Shown one piece after another: positions 8,342 through 18,311 of a stretch of 64,000 bases of DNA. The notes below the pieces were generated by a model. It was not told the DNA's origin, did not search any database, and saw only the letters and a list, made by a program, of their open reading frames with translations. The stretch comes from Sapientia aquatica (GTDB lineage: Bacteria; Pseudomonadota; Gammaproteobacteria; Burkholderiales; Burkholderiaceae_D), in NCBI RefSeq assembly GCF_004358105.1, contig NZ_SMYL01000012.1, positions 1 to 64,000 on the forward strand, read 5' to 3'. The stretch's first letter is position 1, and every line of letters begins with the position of its first letter. The position numbers and the translations under genes were made by a program.

Positions 8342-10753
8342 CTATGAAGCGTTGATGCCAGCGAGTTGGACACTGACTCGAACCGGTGTGGATTGGTTAA
8401 TAGGAACACGAACGGACACGACTTTTTTGATCGCATCCCACTCAAATTCGACTGGTTTGCGTTGTACTAAAATCTTGCTTGGTTTTTTCATCAGGTGATG
8501 AATACTTAACGCCACGACTCGATCTAGCGCTGGGTGATTTGCCCCGTTAGTAACGCCTATATCAATGGCTAACTGTTGCTGCTTGAGTGTGCTTTTAAAA
8601 TCAATTAGCGCAAATTTTCCTTGCTCAATAGCGTTAGGATTGGTTCCATCGTCGTCATACATATGCCCGTTGCTCGCGGTGACCGCCGCGTCAAAGTAGT
8701 AATGCAGATTGATTTTCTGAGTGCTGTATTGGCTCGTGTTTTGAATCACATCGATCATCGGAATGAACGCACCAGCTCGGACAAAAACTGGGATATGGTC
8801 GCTGGTCAAGGCTACCGTTTGGGTAGTGCCTGCTTGGTAGATTTGATCGGTATAAAAATCAAACCAATTATTGCGGGCTGGGAAATAAATTTGCGCTTCT
8901 TTTAATCCGGCCTGCAAAACAGGATGGACCAGCAAATCACGTCCCCATAAGTATTCGTTCGACGCTCCTAACAACGCTTTATTGTTTGGCTCATCAAAAA
9001 ATAACGGGCGCATCAACGGTGTGCCGCGTTGATTATTGTCGTAGGCTAAGGTGTAGTTATAAGGCAGCAATTGATAGCGTAATTGGATGGCTGCTTTGGC
9101 TAAATCTTTGGCGGTTTGCGAACGCAAAATCGGCTCGGCTGGCACTTCTTCTTGAGCGTGCGGACGGAAAATCGGTTGGAACACGCCGTACTGCAACCAG
9201 CGTGCATACAATTCATCGTCTAAATTTGCCCCAGCAAACCCGCCCAAATCGGAGTGCATGTAGGCCATACCCTGCATGCCCATTTGCAAGGCAATTTCGG
9301 GTTGCGACTGCAAGCCGCCCCACGTCCGATTAACATCGCCCGACCAAGGGATCATGCCAAAGCGTTGCGAGCCAGAAGAGCCGGAGCGCATCAAGATAAA
9401 AGGACGTTGAGTTGGGAAATTAGCCTTATAACCGTCGGCAATCAGCTTGGCCCAATTGTGACCGTAAATATTGTGCAATTCGTCCGCCGAACCAGTGGCA
9501 TGTTGCAAATCGCTAGGATGCACTTCCGGCTCGCCCAAATCGCCCCACCAACCGGCGACGCCCATCGAGGCTAAATTTTTATAAATATCCCAAAACCACG
9601 TCCTTGCGGAAGGATTAAAAATATCAATTAATCCTGTGTGACCAAAGTAAAAATCGTAGGTGTAGGGTTGCTGATTCTTATCGGTCGCCAGAATATGTTT
9701 TTGAACCGCTTCATCCCATTTAGCCGAACTGGTCAAAATAAACGGTTCGGTGATCAACACCGTCTTCACGCCTTTGGCAGCAAAGTCATCGATCATCGCT
9801 TTTGGATGCGGGAAATTGTCGCGATCAAATTCTAAATTTCCCATCGTGCCTTTGATATCTTTACCAAACCAGTACAGATCAAAAATGATGGCATCGAGCG
9901 GAATTTGTTGGCGGATAAATTCATCCACAATATGCCGCGCTTCGGATTCCGAGTGATAACCAAAACGGCTGGCAAAATTACCAAAAGCCCAGCGCGGTGG
10001 TAATGGCTGGCGACCCGTGAGTGAGCTGTAATTGGCGATGATGTTTTCCCAGCTCGTACCGGCAATCACCTGATACGTTTTGCGCCCGCTGATGGTTTCG
10101 TAGCTCAGCACATTGTCTTTTTTGCTGTCCAGATCGAGCGTGCCAATCGGCGCGTTATCAAAATGGATGCCGTACATTTTCGACGAAAATACTAGCGGAA
10201 TCGAAAAATTCATCTGAGTAGAATGATCTTCGTAACCGTAATGCGCCTTGTTATATAACGGCAAGCGATTGCCTCGGCGATTCATCCCTAATGCACGCGC
10301 GCCGGTGCCGTACAGGGCCTCATTAGTATCGAGATTGAAGCTGATACTTTCGGCGGTATCGGATTTTTGGTAGCCCGCTTGTTCCGAAGTCAGTGGCTTG
10401 CCGTGATAGCTGTAACTGATTTGAAACGGTACCTTGGTAATGTGAACGACAATTCCGGCAGTACGATATTCAATCGCTGTCGCGGTCTGGCGCACACTCG
10501 TTTTGACGATCGCGGGCGCGAGTACAACGGCGTGCGAGACAGGATTAAAAGCTTGGCCGTTGGGTACAAATGTGGTCTCAACAATGTCGGTGGAATACGG
10601 TTTAATGACGTACTGACCATCGTTAGTCTGCACTTCTAATGCATGACCTGCATCGTGAATTGCTACGACGCGTCGATTGATGTTTTGAGCAGTGGCAGCC
10701 TGTGCGCACAACATCAATGTAGCGAGAGCTAACGTGGAATAGGTAATTTTCAT
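8342..10753 (-). CDS. Exported GH31 alpha-glucosidase / alpha-xylosidase-like enzyme
   Basis: 803 residues with a clear signal peptide (MKITYSTLALATLMLCAQAA...). A GH31 N-terminal beta-sandwich is followed by the barrel. The nucleophile signature is GWWGDLGEPE (Asp ~402) and the acid/base region is MIPWSGDVNRTW (Asp ~471). The C-terminal beta domains include YDDDGTN. Known: GH31 enzymes release glucose from non-reducing ends of alpha-glucans. Given the neighbours, the likely role is trimming malto- or isomalto-oligosaccharides in the periplasm. It lies 51 bases after the amylase gene in the same direction and 12 bases before the LacI gene. Alpha-xylosidase activity is an alternative that sequence alone does not exclude. 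Confidence 0.9.
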   Translation of the reverse strand: MKITYSTLALATLMLCAQAATAQNINRRVVAIHDAGHALEVQTNDGQYVIKPYSTDIVETTFVPNGQAFNPVSHAVVLAPAIVKTSVRQTATAIEYRTAGIVVHITKVPFQISYSYHGKPLTSEQAGYQKSDTAESISFNLDTNEALYGTGARALGMNRRGNRLPLYNKAHYGYEDHSTQMNFSIPLVFSSKMYGIHFDNAPIGTLDLDSKKDNVLSYETISGRKTYQVIAGTSWENIIANYSSLTGRQPLPPRWAFGNFASRFGYHSESEARHIVDEFIRQQIPLDAIIFDLYWFGKDIKGTMGNLEFDRDNFPHPKAMIDDFAAKGVKTVLITEPFILTSSAKWDEAVQKHILATDKNQQPYTYDFYFGHTGLIDIFNPSARTWFWDIYKNLASMGVAGWWGDLGEPEVHPSDLQHATGSADELHNIYGHNWAKLIADGYKANFPTQRPFILMRSGSSGSQRFGMIPWSGDVNRTWGGLQSQPEIALQMGMQGMAYMHSDLGGFAGANLDDELYARWLQYGVFQPIFRPHAQEEVPAEPILRSQTAKDLAKAAIQLRYQLLPYNYTLAYDNNQRGTPLMRPLFFDEPNNKALLGASNEYLWGRDLLVHPVLQAGLKEAQIYFPARNNWFDFYTDQIYQAGTTQTVALTSDHIPVFVRAGAFIPMIDVIQNTSQYSTQKINLHYYFDAAVTASNGHMYDDDGTNPNAIEQGKFALIDFKSTLKQQQLAIDIGVTNGANHPALDRVVALSIHHLMKKPSKILVQRKPVEFEWDAIKKVVSVRVPINQSTPVRVSVQLAGINAS

Positions 10754-10804
10754 TGCTTAATGTTGACCTTATTGACCTTGTTGACTTTATTGTGGGGGCT
10801 CAAT

Positions 10805-12514
10805 TTACTTATTCGTTGAGGCTTCTTGACCAATCAAGACAATCGAATTGCGGCTGTTGAAGTTCACTTTACCGTCGATGACGACTGCGCTTGCTCCGGA
10901 ATAATAATCTTTCACAATCTGTCCCTCTGCGAACACGCCGTATACCGGAATGGAAGAGGATTCACTCATCGGCAAATCGAGCGCCACAAGCACTTGATCG
11001 GTAAAACCATGTTTGTTTAAGGTGCGTTTGAATATATAAGGCTTGTCGGACAATTGCTCATGCACGCCAGCCCCGACGGCGGGATGCGCGTGGCGGAATT
11101 GCCCCAACTTGCTCCAATGCTGGTGCACCTCGGCGATGTTGTAACCCTGCCGACTGCTGCGCTGCGCCAACTCATCCCAATTCATCGGTGAACGTAAATT
11201 AGCGTCACCAGTGGCGCCTTCGATGACCAAGGGACGCGCGATTTCGTCGCCATAATATATTTGGGCAGCGCCGGGGCTCAATAACAATTTGGTTCCAGCC
11301 TCAAAAGGGCGCTGACGTACCAGGTCAAAGGGCTGCAAATCGTCGTGCGAGCTGACATAGTTCAATACCGAATAGGATTGTAGAACACCATTAAGTTGGG
11401 CCGAATATTGGCTAAACAGCTTCTCGTAATCTTGCTTCGCGTCGGATTTAAAGGCGAAGTTAATCAAGCTGTTAAAACCGTTGGCATAGAAGTTAATATG
11501 GCTGCCGCCATCCATCACAAAATCAAGGCCAGAATAAATCCCGTAGTTAAACACTTCTCCGGTCATAAAAAACGGTTGGTCGCCGATTTTTTTAGCTGGA
11601 TTGCGAAGTTTCCATTCTGTGAAAGCGATCTCGGCTTGCTCATGTAACTCTTTCCAAACTAGCGGCTCCACATGTTTGGCGGTATCGCAACGGAAACCAT
11701 CAATGCCGTATTTCCGGATCCAATCGGTTTGCCATTTCATCAAATAATAGCGCGGTGCGCGGGGGTAGCCAGTGCGTTTAAAGAAGGCGTCAAGTTCGGC
11801 GACTTCGTTTGCATAGCGGCCTTCTGACTTCCATTTTTTAACCAGTTCGGGTGGCAAATCGACGTTGGCGTTGCTATCGGTTCGCACGTCTGGCAAGTTA
11901 TGCACTAAGGTGCAACTTACCGTGCTGGCGAGATCTTGATAAGTGCAATCGGGACCAAACCGCACCCAGCTGGCTGGCCATGCCGGATCAATTTTGGTGA
12001 CGGGGCCGGTATGGTTCATCACAACGTCGAGCAAAATGCGAATCCCGTGCGCATGCGCGGTATCAACCAGTTCCTGCATATCGCGCGCATTACCTAAACT
12101 CGCATCCACATTGGTCCAATCGCGCGCCCAATAACCGTGAAATGCATACGAGCGACCAGAGCCCTCGTCCGTGCTGCCGTGGATTTGCTCAACAGGCGGG
12201 GTAATCCAGATCGCATCTACACCTAGCTGAGTGAAGTACCCTTGCTTAATTTTTTCAGTAACGCCCGCTAGATTCCCGCCCATGTATGCTCGCATTGGCG
12301 CTGCATCACTGCGCCGTCCATAGGCATGTTTATTTGATGGTTGAGCTTGATGAAAGCGGTCTGTGAGCAAAAAATAGACCGTCGCATTTTCCCAAATAAA
12401 AGGGCGGGTGGACGAAGATGCCTGGGCTTCGCTATGAATGGATTCGGTATTGCTGACGGCTGCATGAGTATGCAAGCTACTAAGCAATAGCAAGAGTAAG
12501 GCGAATGGCTTCAT
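10805..12514 (-). CDS. Exported MalS-like alpha-amylase (GH13)
   Basis: 569 residues. A short signal peptide (MKPFALLLLLLSSLHTHAA) predicts export. The catalytic core begins FIWENATVYFLLTDRFH. It shows ILLDVVMNHTGPV, GFRCDTAKH (nucleophile Asp ~275), FFMTGEVFNYG (acid Glu ~317) and SSHDDL (Asp ~390). The order and wording of these signatures match the periplasmic MalS type (GH13_19) rather than secreted Bacillus-type amylases. It cuts maltodextrins that have passed the outer membrane. It is 28 bases downstream of the transporter gene and 51 bases upstream of the GH31 gene. Confidence 0.88.
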   Translation of the reverse strand: MKPFALLLLLLSSLHTHAAVSNTESIHSEAQASSSTRPFIWENATVYFLLTDRFHQAQPSNKHAYGRRSDAAPMRAYMGGNLAGVTEKIKQGYFTQLGVDAIWITPPVEQIHGSTDEGSGRSYAFHGYWARDWTNVDASLGNARDMQELVDTAHAHGIRILLDVVMNHTGPVTKIDPAWPASWVRFGPDCTYQDLASTVSCTLVHNLPDVRTDSNANVDLPPELVKKWKSEGRYANEVAELDAFFKRTGYPRAPRYYLMKWQTDWIRKYGIDGFRCDTAKHVEPLVWKELHEQAEIAFTEWKLRNPAKKIGDQPFFMTGEVFNYGIYSGLDFVMDGGSHINFYANGFNSLINFAFKSDAKQDYEKLFSQYSAQLNGVLQSYSVLNYVSSHDDLQPFDLVRQRPFEAGTKLLLSPGAAQIYYGDEIARPLVIEGATGDANLRSPMNWDELAQRSSRQGYNIAEVHQHWSKLGQFRHAHPAVGAGVHEQLSDKPYIFKRTLNKHGFTDQVLVALDLPMSESSSIPVYGVFAEGQIVKDYYSGASAVVIDGKVNFNSRNSIVLIGQEASTNK

Positions 12515-12541
12515 CAGGATTACCCGTTTAAACGGCTGCGG

Positions 12542-13912
12542 TTAGACAGCACCAGAAGTTGCCGCAGCAGAGTCAGAAGCCTGCTTGGACTGCGCTACAA
12601 CGGCATCGTCTTTGACTAACAAGGTCAACAAGCCCGCCACCACCATGCAAGCTCCGCCCAGCGCAATAATGCCAACGGCTTGATTGTTGAAGAAGTTTTT
12701 CAATAAACCGCCCAACACAACGCCCGCAATGGCTTGTGGAATCACGACGAAGAAATTAAACAAACCCATGTAGTAGCCCATTTTATTGGCAGGAAGTGCG
12801 CCAGCTAAAATCGCATAGGGCATGGTTAAGATACTGGCCCAAGCAATGCCAACGCCTACCATCGGCAGCAAAATAATGGTTTTTGAGGTGATCATCAAAA
12901 AGCTGATTAAACTGATTCCACCGATCGCCAAGCAAGCCATGTGAACCACTTTGCGGCTGGTAAACCGCGCAAAAATCGGCAAGATAAAGGCCGCTAACGC
13001 TGACACGCCGCCATACAAGGCAAACATAACGCCAACCCAATTGCCGCCCTCTTGAAACGCCGCTGACTGAGCGTCGTTGCTGTGAAAAACTATGCTAGCC
13101 ACTGCTGGGGTGGTGTACACCCACATAGCGTACAAGGAAAACCAAGTAAAAAATTGCACCACCGCGAGTTGCACCATGGTTTTTGGCATCTTGGTAAAGC
13201 CGCCGATAATCTCAACAAACGCCTTGGTCCAACCTTTATTTTGTTGGCGTTCTTTTTTAAATTGCTCCAAATTTTCAGGCGGATTTTCGCTACTAAAGAA
13301 TACGGTCCACATCACCGCAATCAGATAAATCGTGCCGCCCACATAGTAGGCGTAACGCACGGTGTCCGGAATGGCGCCATTAACGGGCGTATTGGAAATG
13401 CCGAGGTAGTCGGTAAATAGTGTCGGAAGCAGTCCGGCGATGACACCGCCGCATCCAATAAAAAAGGTTTGCATGGCAAAGCCAGCGGTCTGCTGCTCGA
13501 CCGATAATTTGTCGCCGACGAAAGCGCGGAAAGGCTCCATCGAAATATTGATGGCCGAATCCATCAACCACAGCACCAGTACCGCCATCCACAGTGCGCT
13601 GGAGTTAGGCATCAGAAAGAGAGTGATCGCGGCCAAAATCGCGCCAAGAAAGAAAAACGGGCGACGGCGGCCCCAATAAGCGTGCCACGTATTGTCGCTA
13701 AGGTAACCAATAATGGGTTGAACCAATAATCCGGTGAGTGGCGCGGCTAACCAAAAGAGGGCGAGATCGTCCGGATTAGCGCCTAAGGTTGAAAAAATAC
13801 GGCTGGTGTTGGTGTTCTGCAGAGTGAAGCCAAACTGAATCCCAAAAAAACCAAAGCTCATGTTCCATAGCTGCCAGAAGCCTAGTTTTGGCTTACTCAA
13901 ATGCGTACTCAT
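12542..13912 (-). CDS. MFS alpha-glucoside/maltose transporter (GPH/SLC45-like)
   Basis: 456 residues with about twelve hydrophobic segments. The loop after helix 2 reads GYLSDNTWHAYWGRRRPFFF, the pattern of sucrose/maltose:cation symporters of the MFS (GPH- and SLC45-like). The N-terminus SFGFFGIQFGFTLQNTNTSR is common to the transporters found beside TonB receptors and alpha-glucosidases in Xanthomonas and Caulobacter. It should carry maltose or short dextrins across the inner membrane. A single-gene importer rather than a MalEFGK ABC system fits the rest of the locus. Confidence 0.88.
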   Translation of the reverse strand: MSTHLSKPKLGFWQLWNMSFGFFGIQFGFTLQNTNTSRIFSTLGANPDDLALFWLAAPLTGLLVQPIIGYLSDNTWHAYWGRRRPFFFLGAILAAITLFLMPNSSALWMAVLVLWLMDSAINISMEPFRAFVGDKLSVEQQTAGFAMQTFFIGCGGVIAGLLPTLFTDYLGISNTPVNGAIPDTVRYAYYVGGTIYLIAVMWTVFFSSENPPENLEQFKKERQQNKGWTKAFVEIIGGFTKMPKTMVQLAVVQFFTWFSLYAMWVYTTPAVASIVFHSNDAQSAAFQEGGNWVGVMFALYGGVSALAAFILPIFARFTSRKVVHMACLAIGGISLISFLMITSKTIILLPMVGVGIAWASILTMPYAILAGALPANKMGYYMGLFNFFVVIPQAIAGVVLGGLLKNFFNNQAVGIIALGGACMVVAGLLTLLVKDDAVVAQSKQASDSAAATSGAV

Positions 13913-14034
13913 TGTTCTGTCTCCAGCTTATTTTTAAATTATTTTTATTTTCTACTACTCAATTTTGGAAGTAAATTAGTTTTTACTTTCCAGCACTACT
14001 TTGTATTGCGCTTTACCGATCAAGTCCTGATACG

Positions 14035-14073
14035 AAAATCCTTCGTTCGCCGAGCTGACGAACGAAGGATTTT
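14035..14073 (-). terminator. Hairpin terminator after the TonB-receptor gene
   Basis: A 15-bp perfect inverted repeat (14035-14049 with 14059-14073) and a 9-base loop lie 17 bases after the receptor stop codon. Both arms end in a run of A/T, so it could work in both directions. It probably makes the receptor gene mostly monocistronic, with partial read-through to the transporter. Confidence 0.8.
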
Positions 14074-14090
14074 TTAACACCAACTGCTAA

Positions 14091-16850
14091 TTACATCTTG
14101 TACGTCAAACCGAACAAGAAAGAACGTCCGAATTTTTCGTATTCCAAAACGCGGTCTTTGGAATTTTGGTAAGTTTGATAAGCAGAGTTATTCAAGTTGT
14201 TGACTTGGAATAACACACTTAAACCTTTGTACGTACCAGTTTCAAACGCATAACCGATTTGCGCATCGACCACGTTTTCACCAACGACATAACGTAAGTT
14301 ACGGTCACCAGCGAAGTTACCGATTTCACCGATGAAGTCAGAACGACGACGATCGCTGATACGGGCTTCAAAACCGTTCTTTTCGTAGTACGCAGTCAAG
14401 TTAGACACGTTCTTCGACATACCTGGCAATGGGATATTCGTACCGACAGCAAACGTTGCCGATGGAATAGTGATCGAGCTGTTGGTAATGGTTGTACTAG
14501 CTTGAACACCAAAACCATCCAATACTGGAGTCAACATGCTCAGTGGCAAAGAAGCGGATAATTCAGCACCTTGGATTGAGCCGCCTTGACCGTTATACAT
14601 ACTTGTATAACCACCGATGTTCGATACCGCTGTCAAACCAGATGGTGAAGTCGCTGTCGCTGTCTCGGCTGAAAAATCGTAAGGCTTAGTTTGCGAGTAG
14701 ATGTAGCTAGTCAATTTTTTGTAATAACCAGCAACTGCTACATACGCTTTCTTACCAAAATACTTTTCATACGAAACGTCTAAGGCGTTAGCTTTCCATG
14801 GATCCAACTTAGGATTACCACCGTTAGCGCTTGGCAGACGTGTAACGTTGTCGATCGAGAAGCTATAGGACGCACGCATGTCATCGACACGAGCACGAGC
14901 TAATTGCTTGGCTAAGCCAACACGGATCGTGTCGTCATTACCCATATCAAAAGCCAAATTCATGCTTGGCAATACGTCGGTGTATTTCGCGCCAACATCA
15001 ACTGGTGTCAATGTGCTTGAACCGCCAACGCTGTATACCGATGAAGAGGATTGATCTGTATTGACGATTTGTACGCCGACGTTACCTTTCATTGGAACTG
15101 AACCAACTGTGCTGTCTAAGTTAGCTTTAACGAAGGTAGTAACGACATCTTCTTTGACATCCCAAGCACGTTGTACCGCACCTGGATCGATTGGTGACGG
15201 ATTCCATGGTTGGTAGTATTTAGCGATTACGCCAGGAACATTGAATGATGGGATTGTTCCGCTACCTGCAAAGCCGAGGTTGACTGGCGCATACAGCAAA
15301 TCTGGAGAGATCACTGCATTGGTCGTCAACAGATTTTCGGATGCTTCTGGTTGACGTTTTTTCTTAGTACGACCGGTGTAATTTACGCCAACATCGATGT
15401 CGCTAACAAAACCTTGGATCAACTCTGGAGCGTCAAATGTTGCGACCAATTTGCCGCCGCTTAATTTATCTTCTACGTGTGGCTTACGGCCATAACCCGA
15501 ACCGTAAATCGTGTTACGCAGATTCAATTGACTTGCATTACTATAGTTTTGCAGACCAGACAACGTTGGGAAACCACCTGTTGCCCAGTTAACTGTCATC
15601 GTATCCAACACGGCTGTACCACCTGGAGTCAACAATTGGGTGTTGATTTCTTGGTAGGTTTCATCGCGTTTAGCAGCTGAGTAGTTCAAATCAGCCAAAA
15701 CTTTGACATGTTCGAATTTGAACGTATTGGCCCAACCAGCAGAGTGAATCGAATCTTGACAATCGTTGTACTCACCGCGCACTAATGGGTAGATACCTGA
15801 CGCGACACCACCAGTGACGGTGTTGTTGCTATTAACAGTGATCGAATTCCAGTTCAAGCCTGGTGTATTGCCACCGTTGTAGTTCCCCAAGTTGAATTCA
15901 AATTGGTTGGCTGTTTCTACATCGGAAAACTTAGAGGCAAATACATCTAATTTGCTGGTCCAGTTTTTGGATGGTTTAAATTCGAGCACGCCCAAGAAAC
16001 CATCGCGCTTGATAGTTCCGCTAGTGGCTAAGGACTTGATACCGTCCATGTAGTACGCACCAGTTGGAACACCTGGTTGCGATTGAATTTGCCATGGCTC
16101 ATACAGACCAACTTCGTTATCCAAACGTGGTGTTTCTAAGTGAGCGAAACCCAATGCGATACCGACGGTGCGGTCAGCGAATTGATCGATGTAGCTTACA
16201 CTTGCGCGGTTACCGGTTGCTTTGGTGTTAGCGATCGAGCCCAGTGAATTTTTTTCACCGCGCACATTCATTGAAATAGTGCGTGCTGGGAAATTTAATG
16301 GTGAAACGGTTTGCATATCGATCGTGCCGGACAAACCTTGACCAACTAAACCTGCATCCGGCGTTTTGTAGATAACAACACCACTCATCAATTCTGATGG
16401 GTATTGATCAAATTCAACACTACGATTGTCACCAGTACTAACTTGTTCACGACCATTCATTAATGTCGTTGCAAAGTCAGGCGACAAACCACGCACGCTG
16501 AGCGCTTGAGCACGGCCAGCTACACGCTGAGCGGCTACGCCTGGCAAACGAGCAATCGATTCAGCAATACTTTGGTCAGGCAATTTACCGATATCTTCCG
16601 CTGAAATAGCTTCAACGATAGAGGAAGAATTTTTCTTGATCGAAATCGCGTCTTCAATACCTTTACGAATACCAGTAACAAAAACGGTGTTAGTTGCGCC
16701 GTCTTGTGTTACCGCGGTATCTGCCTGTTGGGCGTATGCCATGCCAGTTGTTGTTGAGAGCAAAACCACGCAGCCAGCGGCTATCGGGGTCAGCTTCAAC
16801 ATCATGCTATTCAGGGCCAGCCCCTGATGCTTTCTTTCAAACATTTTCAT
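14091..16850 (-). CDS. TonB-dependent outer-membrane receptor for maltodextrins (TonB-Xanth-Caul type)
   Basis: 919 residues. The signal peptide ends near MAYAQQ (~41). A TonB-box-like stretch (VFVTGIRK) follows at ~56, then a plug domain (AEDIGKLPDQSIAESIARLP) and a long beta-barrel ending in aromatic-rich RSFLFGLTYKM. This is the family that includes the MalA maltodextrin receptor of Caulobacter. It imports oligosaccharides too large for porins across the outer membrane, using TonB energy. The ATG at 16850 has AGGAG 8 bases upstream. It is the first gene of the locus and has its own probable promoter with LacI-type operators. Confidence 0.9.
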   Translation of the reverse strand: MKMFERKHQGLALNSMMLKLTPIAAGCVVLLSTTTGMAYAQQADTAVTQDGATNTVFVTGIRKGIEDAISIKKNSSSIVEAISAEDIGKLPDQSIAESIARLPGVAAQRVAGRAQALSVRGLSPDFATTLMNGREQVSTGDNRSVEFDQYPSELMSGVVIYKTPDAGLVGQGLSGTIDMQTVSPLNFPARTISMNVRGEKNSLGSIANTKATGNRASVSYIDQFADRTVGIALGFAHLETPRLDNEVGLYEPWQIQSQPGVPTGAYYMDGIKSLATSGTIKRDGFLGVLEFKPSKNWTSKLDVFASKFSDVETANQFEFNLGNYNGGNTPGLNWNSITVNSNNTVTGGVASGIYPLVRGEYNDCQDSIHSAGWANTFKFEHVKVLADLNYSAAKRDETYQEINTQLLTPGGTAVLDTMTVNWATGGFPTLSGLQNYSNASQLNLRNTIYGSGYGRKPHVEDKLSGGKLVATFDAPELIQGFVSDIDVGVNYTGRTKKKRQPEASENLLTTNAVISPDLLYAPVNLGFAGSGTIPSFNVPGVIAKYYQPWNPSPIDPGAVQRAWDVKEDVVTTFVKANLDSTVGSVPMKGNVGVQIVNTDQSSSSVYSVGGSSTLTPVDVGAKYTDVLPSMNLAFDMGNDDTIRVGLAKQLARARVDDMRASYSFSIDNVTRLPSANGGNPKLDPWKANALDVSYEKYFGKKAYVAVAGYYKKLTSYIYSQTKPYDFSAETATATSPSGLTAVSNIGGYTSMYNGQGGSIQGAELSASLPLSMLTPVLDGFGVQASTTITNSSITIPSATFAVGTNIPLPGMSKNVSNLTAYYEKNGFEARISDRRRSDFIGEIGNFAGDRNLRYVVGENVVDAQIGYAFETGTYKGLSVLFQVNNLNNSAYQTYQNSKDRVLEYEKFGRSFLFGLTYKM

Positions 16851-17081
16851 GCTCGTCTCCTGTTAATTATTATCGTGATCATTCAGGCAAGTTCGGACTG
16901 AATTTTGTTGCCCGAAGCAATCTTGTACTAAAACTAAACGCTCAGTCAATTGAGATTTTCGAAAAAATCGCTTTTTTTCTAAAAATAAAACGATTTTCCG
17001 CTATGAGCGTTGTTTATTTACGCCAAATTGACGTTTTTCTTTATGTAGTTAAACTACTTAAAATATGTTTACTATCGTATT

Positions 17082-17110
17082 TTTATCCATTTTTTTCAAA
17101 GCGCTTTCAA
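17082..17110 (-). promoter_or_regulatory. Probable sigma-70 promoter of the TonB receptor gene
   Basis: On the minus strand, TTGAAA (17110-17105) and GATAAA (17087-17082) are separated by exactly 17 bases. The -35 matches 5 of 6 consensus bases and the -10 matches 4. The proximal AAAGCGCTTT palindrome covers the -35 edge and spacer, so a repressor bound there would block polymerase. Prediction from sequence only. Confidence 0.5.
17098..17107. promoter_or_regulatory. LacI-type operator, proximal copy
   Basis: Perfect 10-bp palindrome AAAGCGCTTT with the central CG typical of LacI-family operators. It overlaps the predicted receptor promoter. The LacI regulator at 7313-8329 is the obvious candidate ligand. 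Confidence 0.65.
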
Positions 17111-17129
17111 AGTTATTTGGTCAAAATCC

Positions 17130-17139
17130 AAAGCGCTTT
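17130..17139. promoter_or_regulatory. LacI-type operator, distal copy
   Basis: A second identical AAAGCGCTTT, centred 32 bp (about three helical turns) upstream of the first. The phasing puts both on the same DNA face, which suits cooperative binding of LacI-family dimers. Confidence 0.62.
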
Positions 17140-17276
17140 AAATAAATTCGAGGAAAACAAGTTGAAAGAAACTTAACGTTATCGAGCAATGTACTCGCCG
17201 GACGATAAATCGTTCTCGATCGTCGGTTGGCGGCAGAAAATCAAGCCAGAGAAGTTGAGTTGGATAATTCGGCGGC

Positions 17277-18209
17277 TCACATCAAGCTGCTGGTGCCTAG
17301 CCATTTTTCGCTGGCACAAAGCGTTTGCGCTACTTCCAAGACCAACTTTTCGACCGCGTGGGCGGCATTGGTGAGGGGGATGTTTTTAGACGCGCACAAT
17401 ACCACTGTGCGCGAGATGACATGATCGGAAATCGGTAGCGCGACCATATCGCCGCGCTCGATCTCTGCCATTAACGGGGCAACCGGCAAAATAGTCGCTC
17501 CCATATCGGCCAGCAAAGCCGACTTTAAAATAGCGACCGAATTAATATCGATCACATCGTTAATCGACAAGCCGGCACTGCGCATCAAGCCCTCGATACG
17601 TGGGCGAACACCATGTTGAAAGCCAGGCAAAATCAGCGGCGCCTGAGTAGCTTGCTCTAAGCGTATGCTTTTACCTTTATGCGCAAACTGCGATTTGGCG
17701 CGCGTGATGTACATCATTTGTTCTTCGATCATGGGCTTAACCGCGAACGAGCTAAGTTGGCCGTCGTCGAACAAGACGGCCAAATTGATGCGCCCCGATT
17801 TAAGCTGCTCGATCAAGTTGCCCGATAACTCTTCGGTGAGTTGCAGAGAAATCTCGGGATATTTTTCGCGTACTGCCATTAATAACGGCAAAGCCAGCGC
17901 GCCGGAGACACTTTGCGGGATGCCGAGGGCAACCGTTCCAGTAGGGCGCAGTGCTGATTGGGTAACCGCCGATTTCGCATCGCCAACTTGCTTCAAAATC
18001 GCCTGCGCGTGTTCGTAAAAAATCTTGCCGGCATCGGTGGCCAACATGCCTTGGGCCGAGCGATGTAATAACTGCACGTCTAGTTCTTGTTCTAACAACT
18101 GCAATTGTTGCGTCAAGGCGGGCTGAACAATATGCAGCACGCGCGCGGCGCGGGACAGCGAACCGTGATCGACGATGGCGACAAAATAGCGGAGTTGGCG
18201 TAGTTCCAT
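17277..18209 (-). CDS. LysR-family regulator, Nac-like
   Basis: 310 residues. The N-terminal winged helix-turn-helix reads MELRQLRYFVAIVDHGSLSR followed by AARVLHIVQPALTQQLQLLE, closest in wording to Nac-type LysR proteins. The rest is the usual two-lobed effector domain. It is divergent from the EamA transporter gene at 18312 with a 102-base shared gap, an arrangement in which LysR proteins normally control the neighbour. It is probably unrelated to the starch locus although it lies just upstream of it. Confidence 0.88.
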   Translation of the reverse strand: MELRQLRYFVAIVDHGSLSRAARVLHIVQPALTQQLQLLEQELDVQLLHRSAQGMLATDAGKIFYEHAQAILKQVGDAKSAVTQSALRPTGTVALGIPQSVSGALALPLLMAVREKYPEISLQLTEELSGNLIEQLKSGRINLAVLFDDGQLSSFAVKPMIEEQMMYITRAKSQFAHKGKSIRLEQATQAPLILPGFQHGVRPRIEGLMRSAGLSINDVIDINSVAILKSALLADMGATILPVAPLMAEIERGDMVALPISDHVISRTVVLCASKNIPLTNAAHAVEKLVLEVAQTLCASEKWLGTSSLM

Positions 18210-18311
18210 AAATCTGTTTGAGCGAAATAGTGTAAATTACATGCCTATTGGCAACGCCATGTTAACGCAGTTTCTGCGCCTCATCCCTCACCGCCTCATT
18301 AATTTATCGTT

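Larger units (their letters stand above)
16851..17276. other. Regulatory gap upstream of the TonB receptor gene
   Basis: AT-rich non-coding region between the LysR stop and the receptor start. It holds two AAAGCGCTTT palindromes and a probable promoter (separate entries). The ~230-base leader between promoter and start codon has no feature I can name. The plus-strand open frame across it has no ribosome binding site and is not a credible gene. Confidence 0.7.

Noticed and set aside
16694-17176. Plus-strand 160-codon frame upstream of the TonB receptor
   Set aside because: It overlaps the receptor start and the promoter/operator region, is strongly biased by AT-rich sequence and has no recognisable domain.
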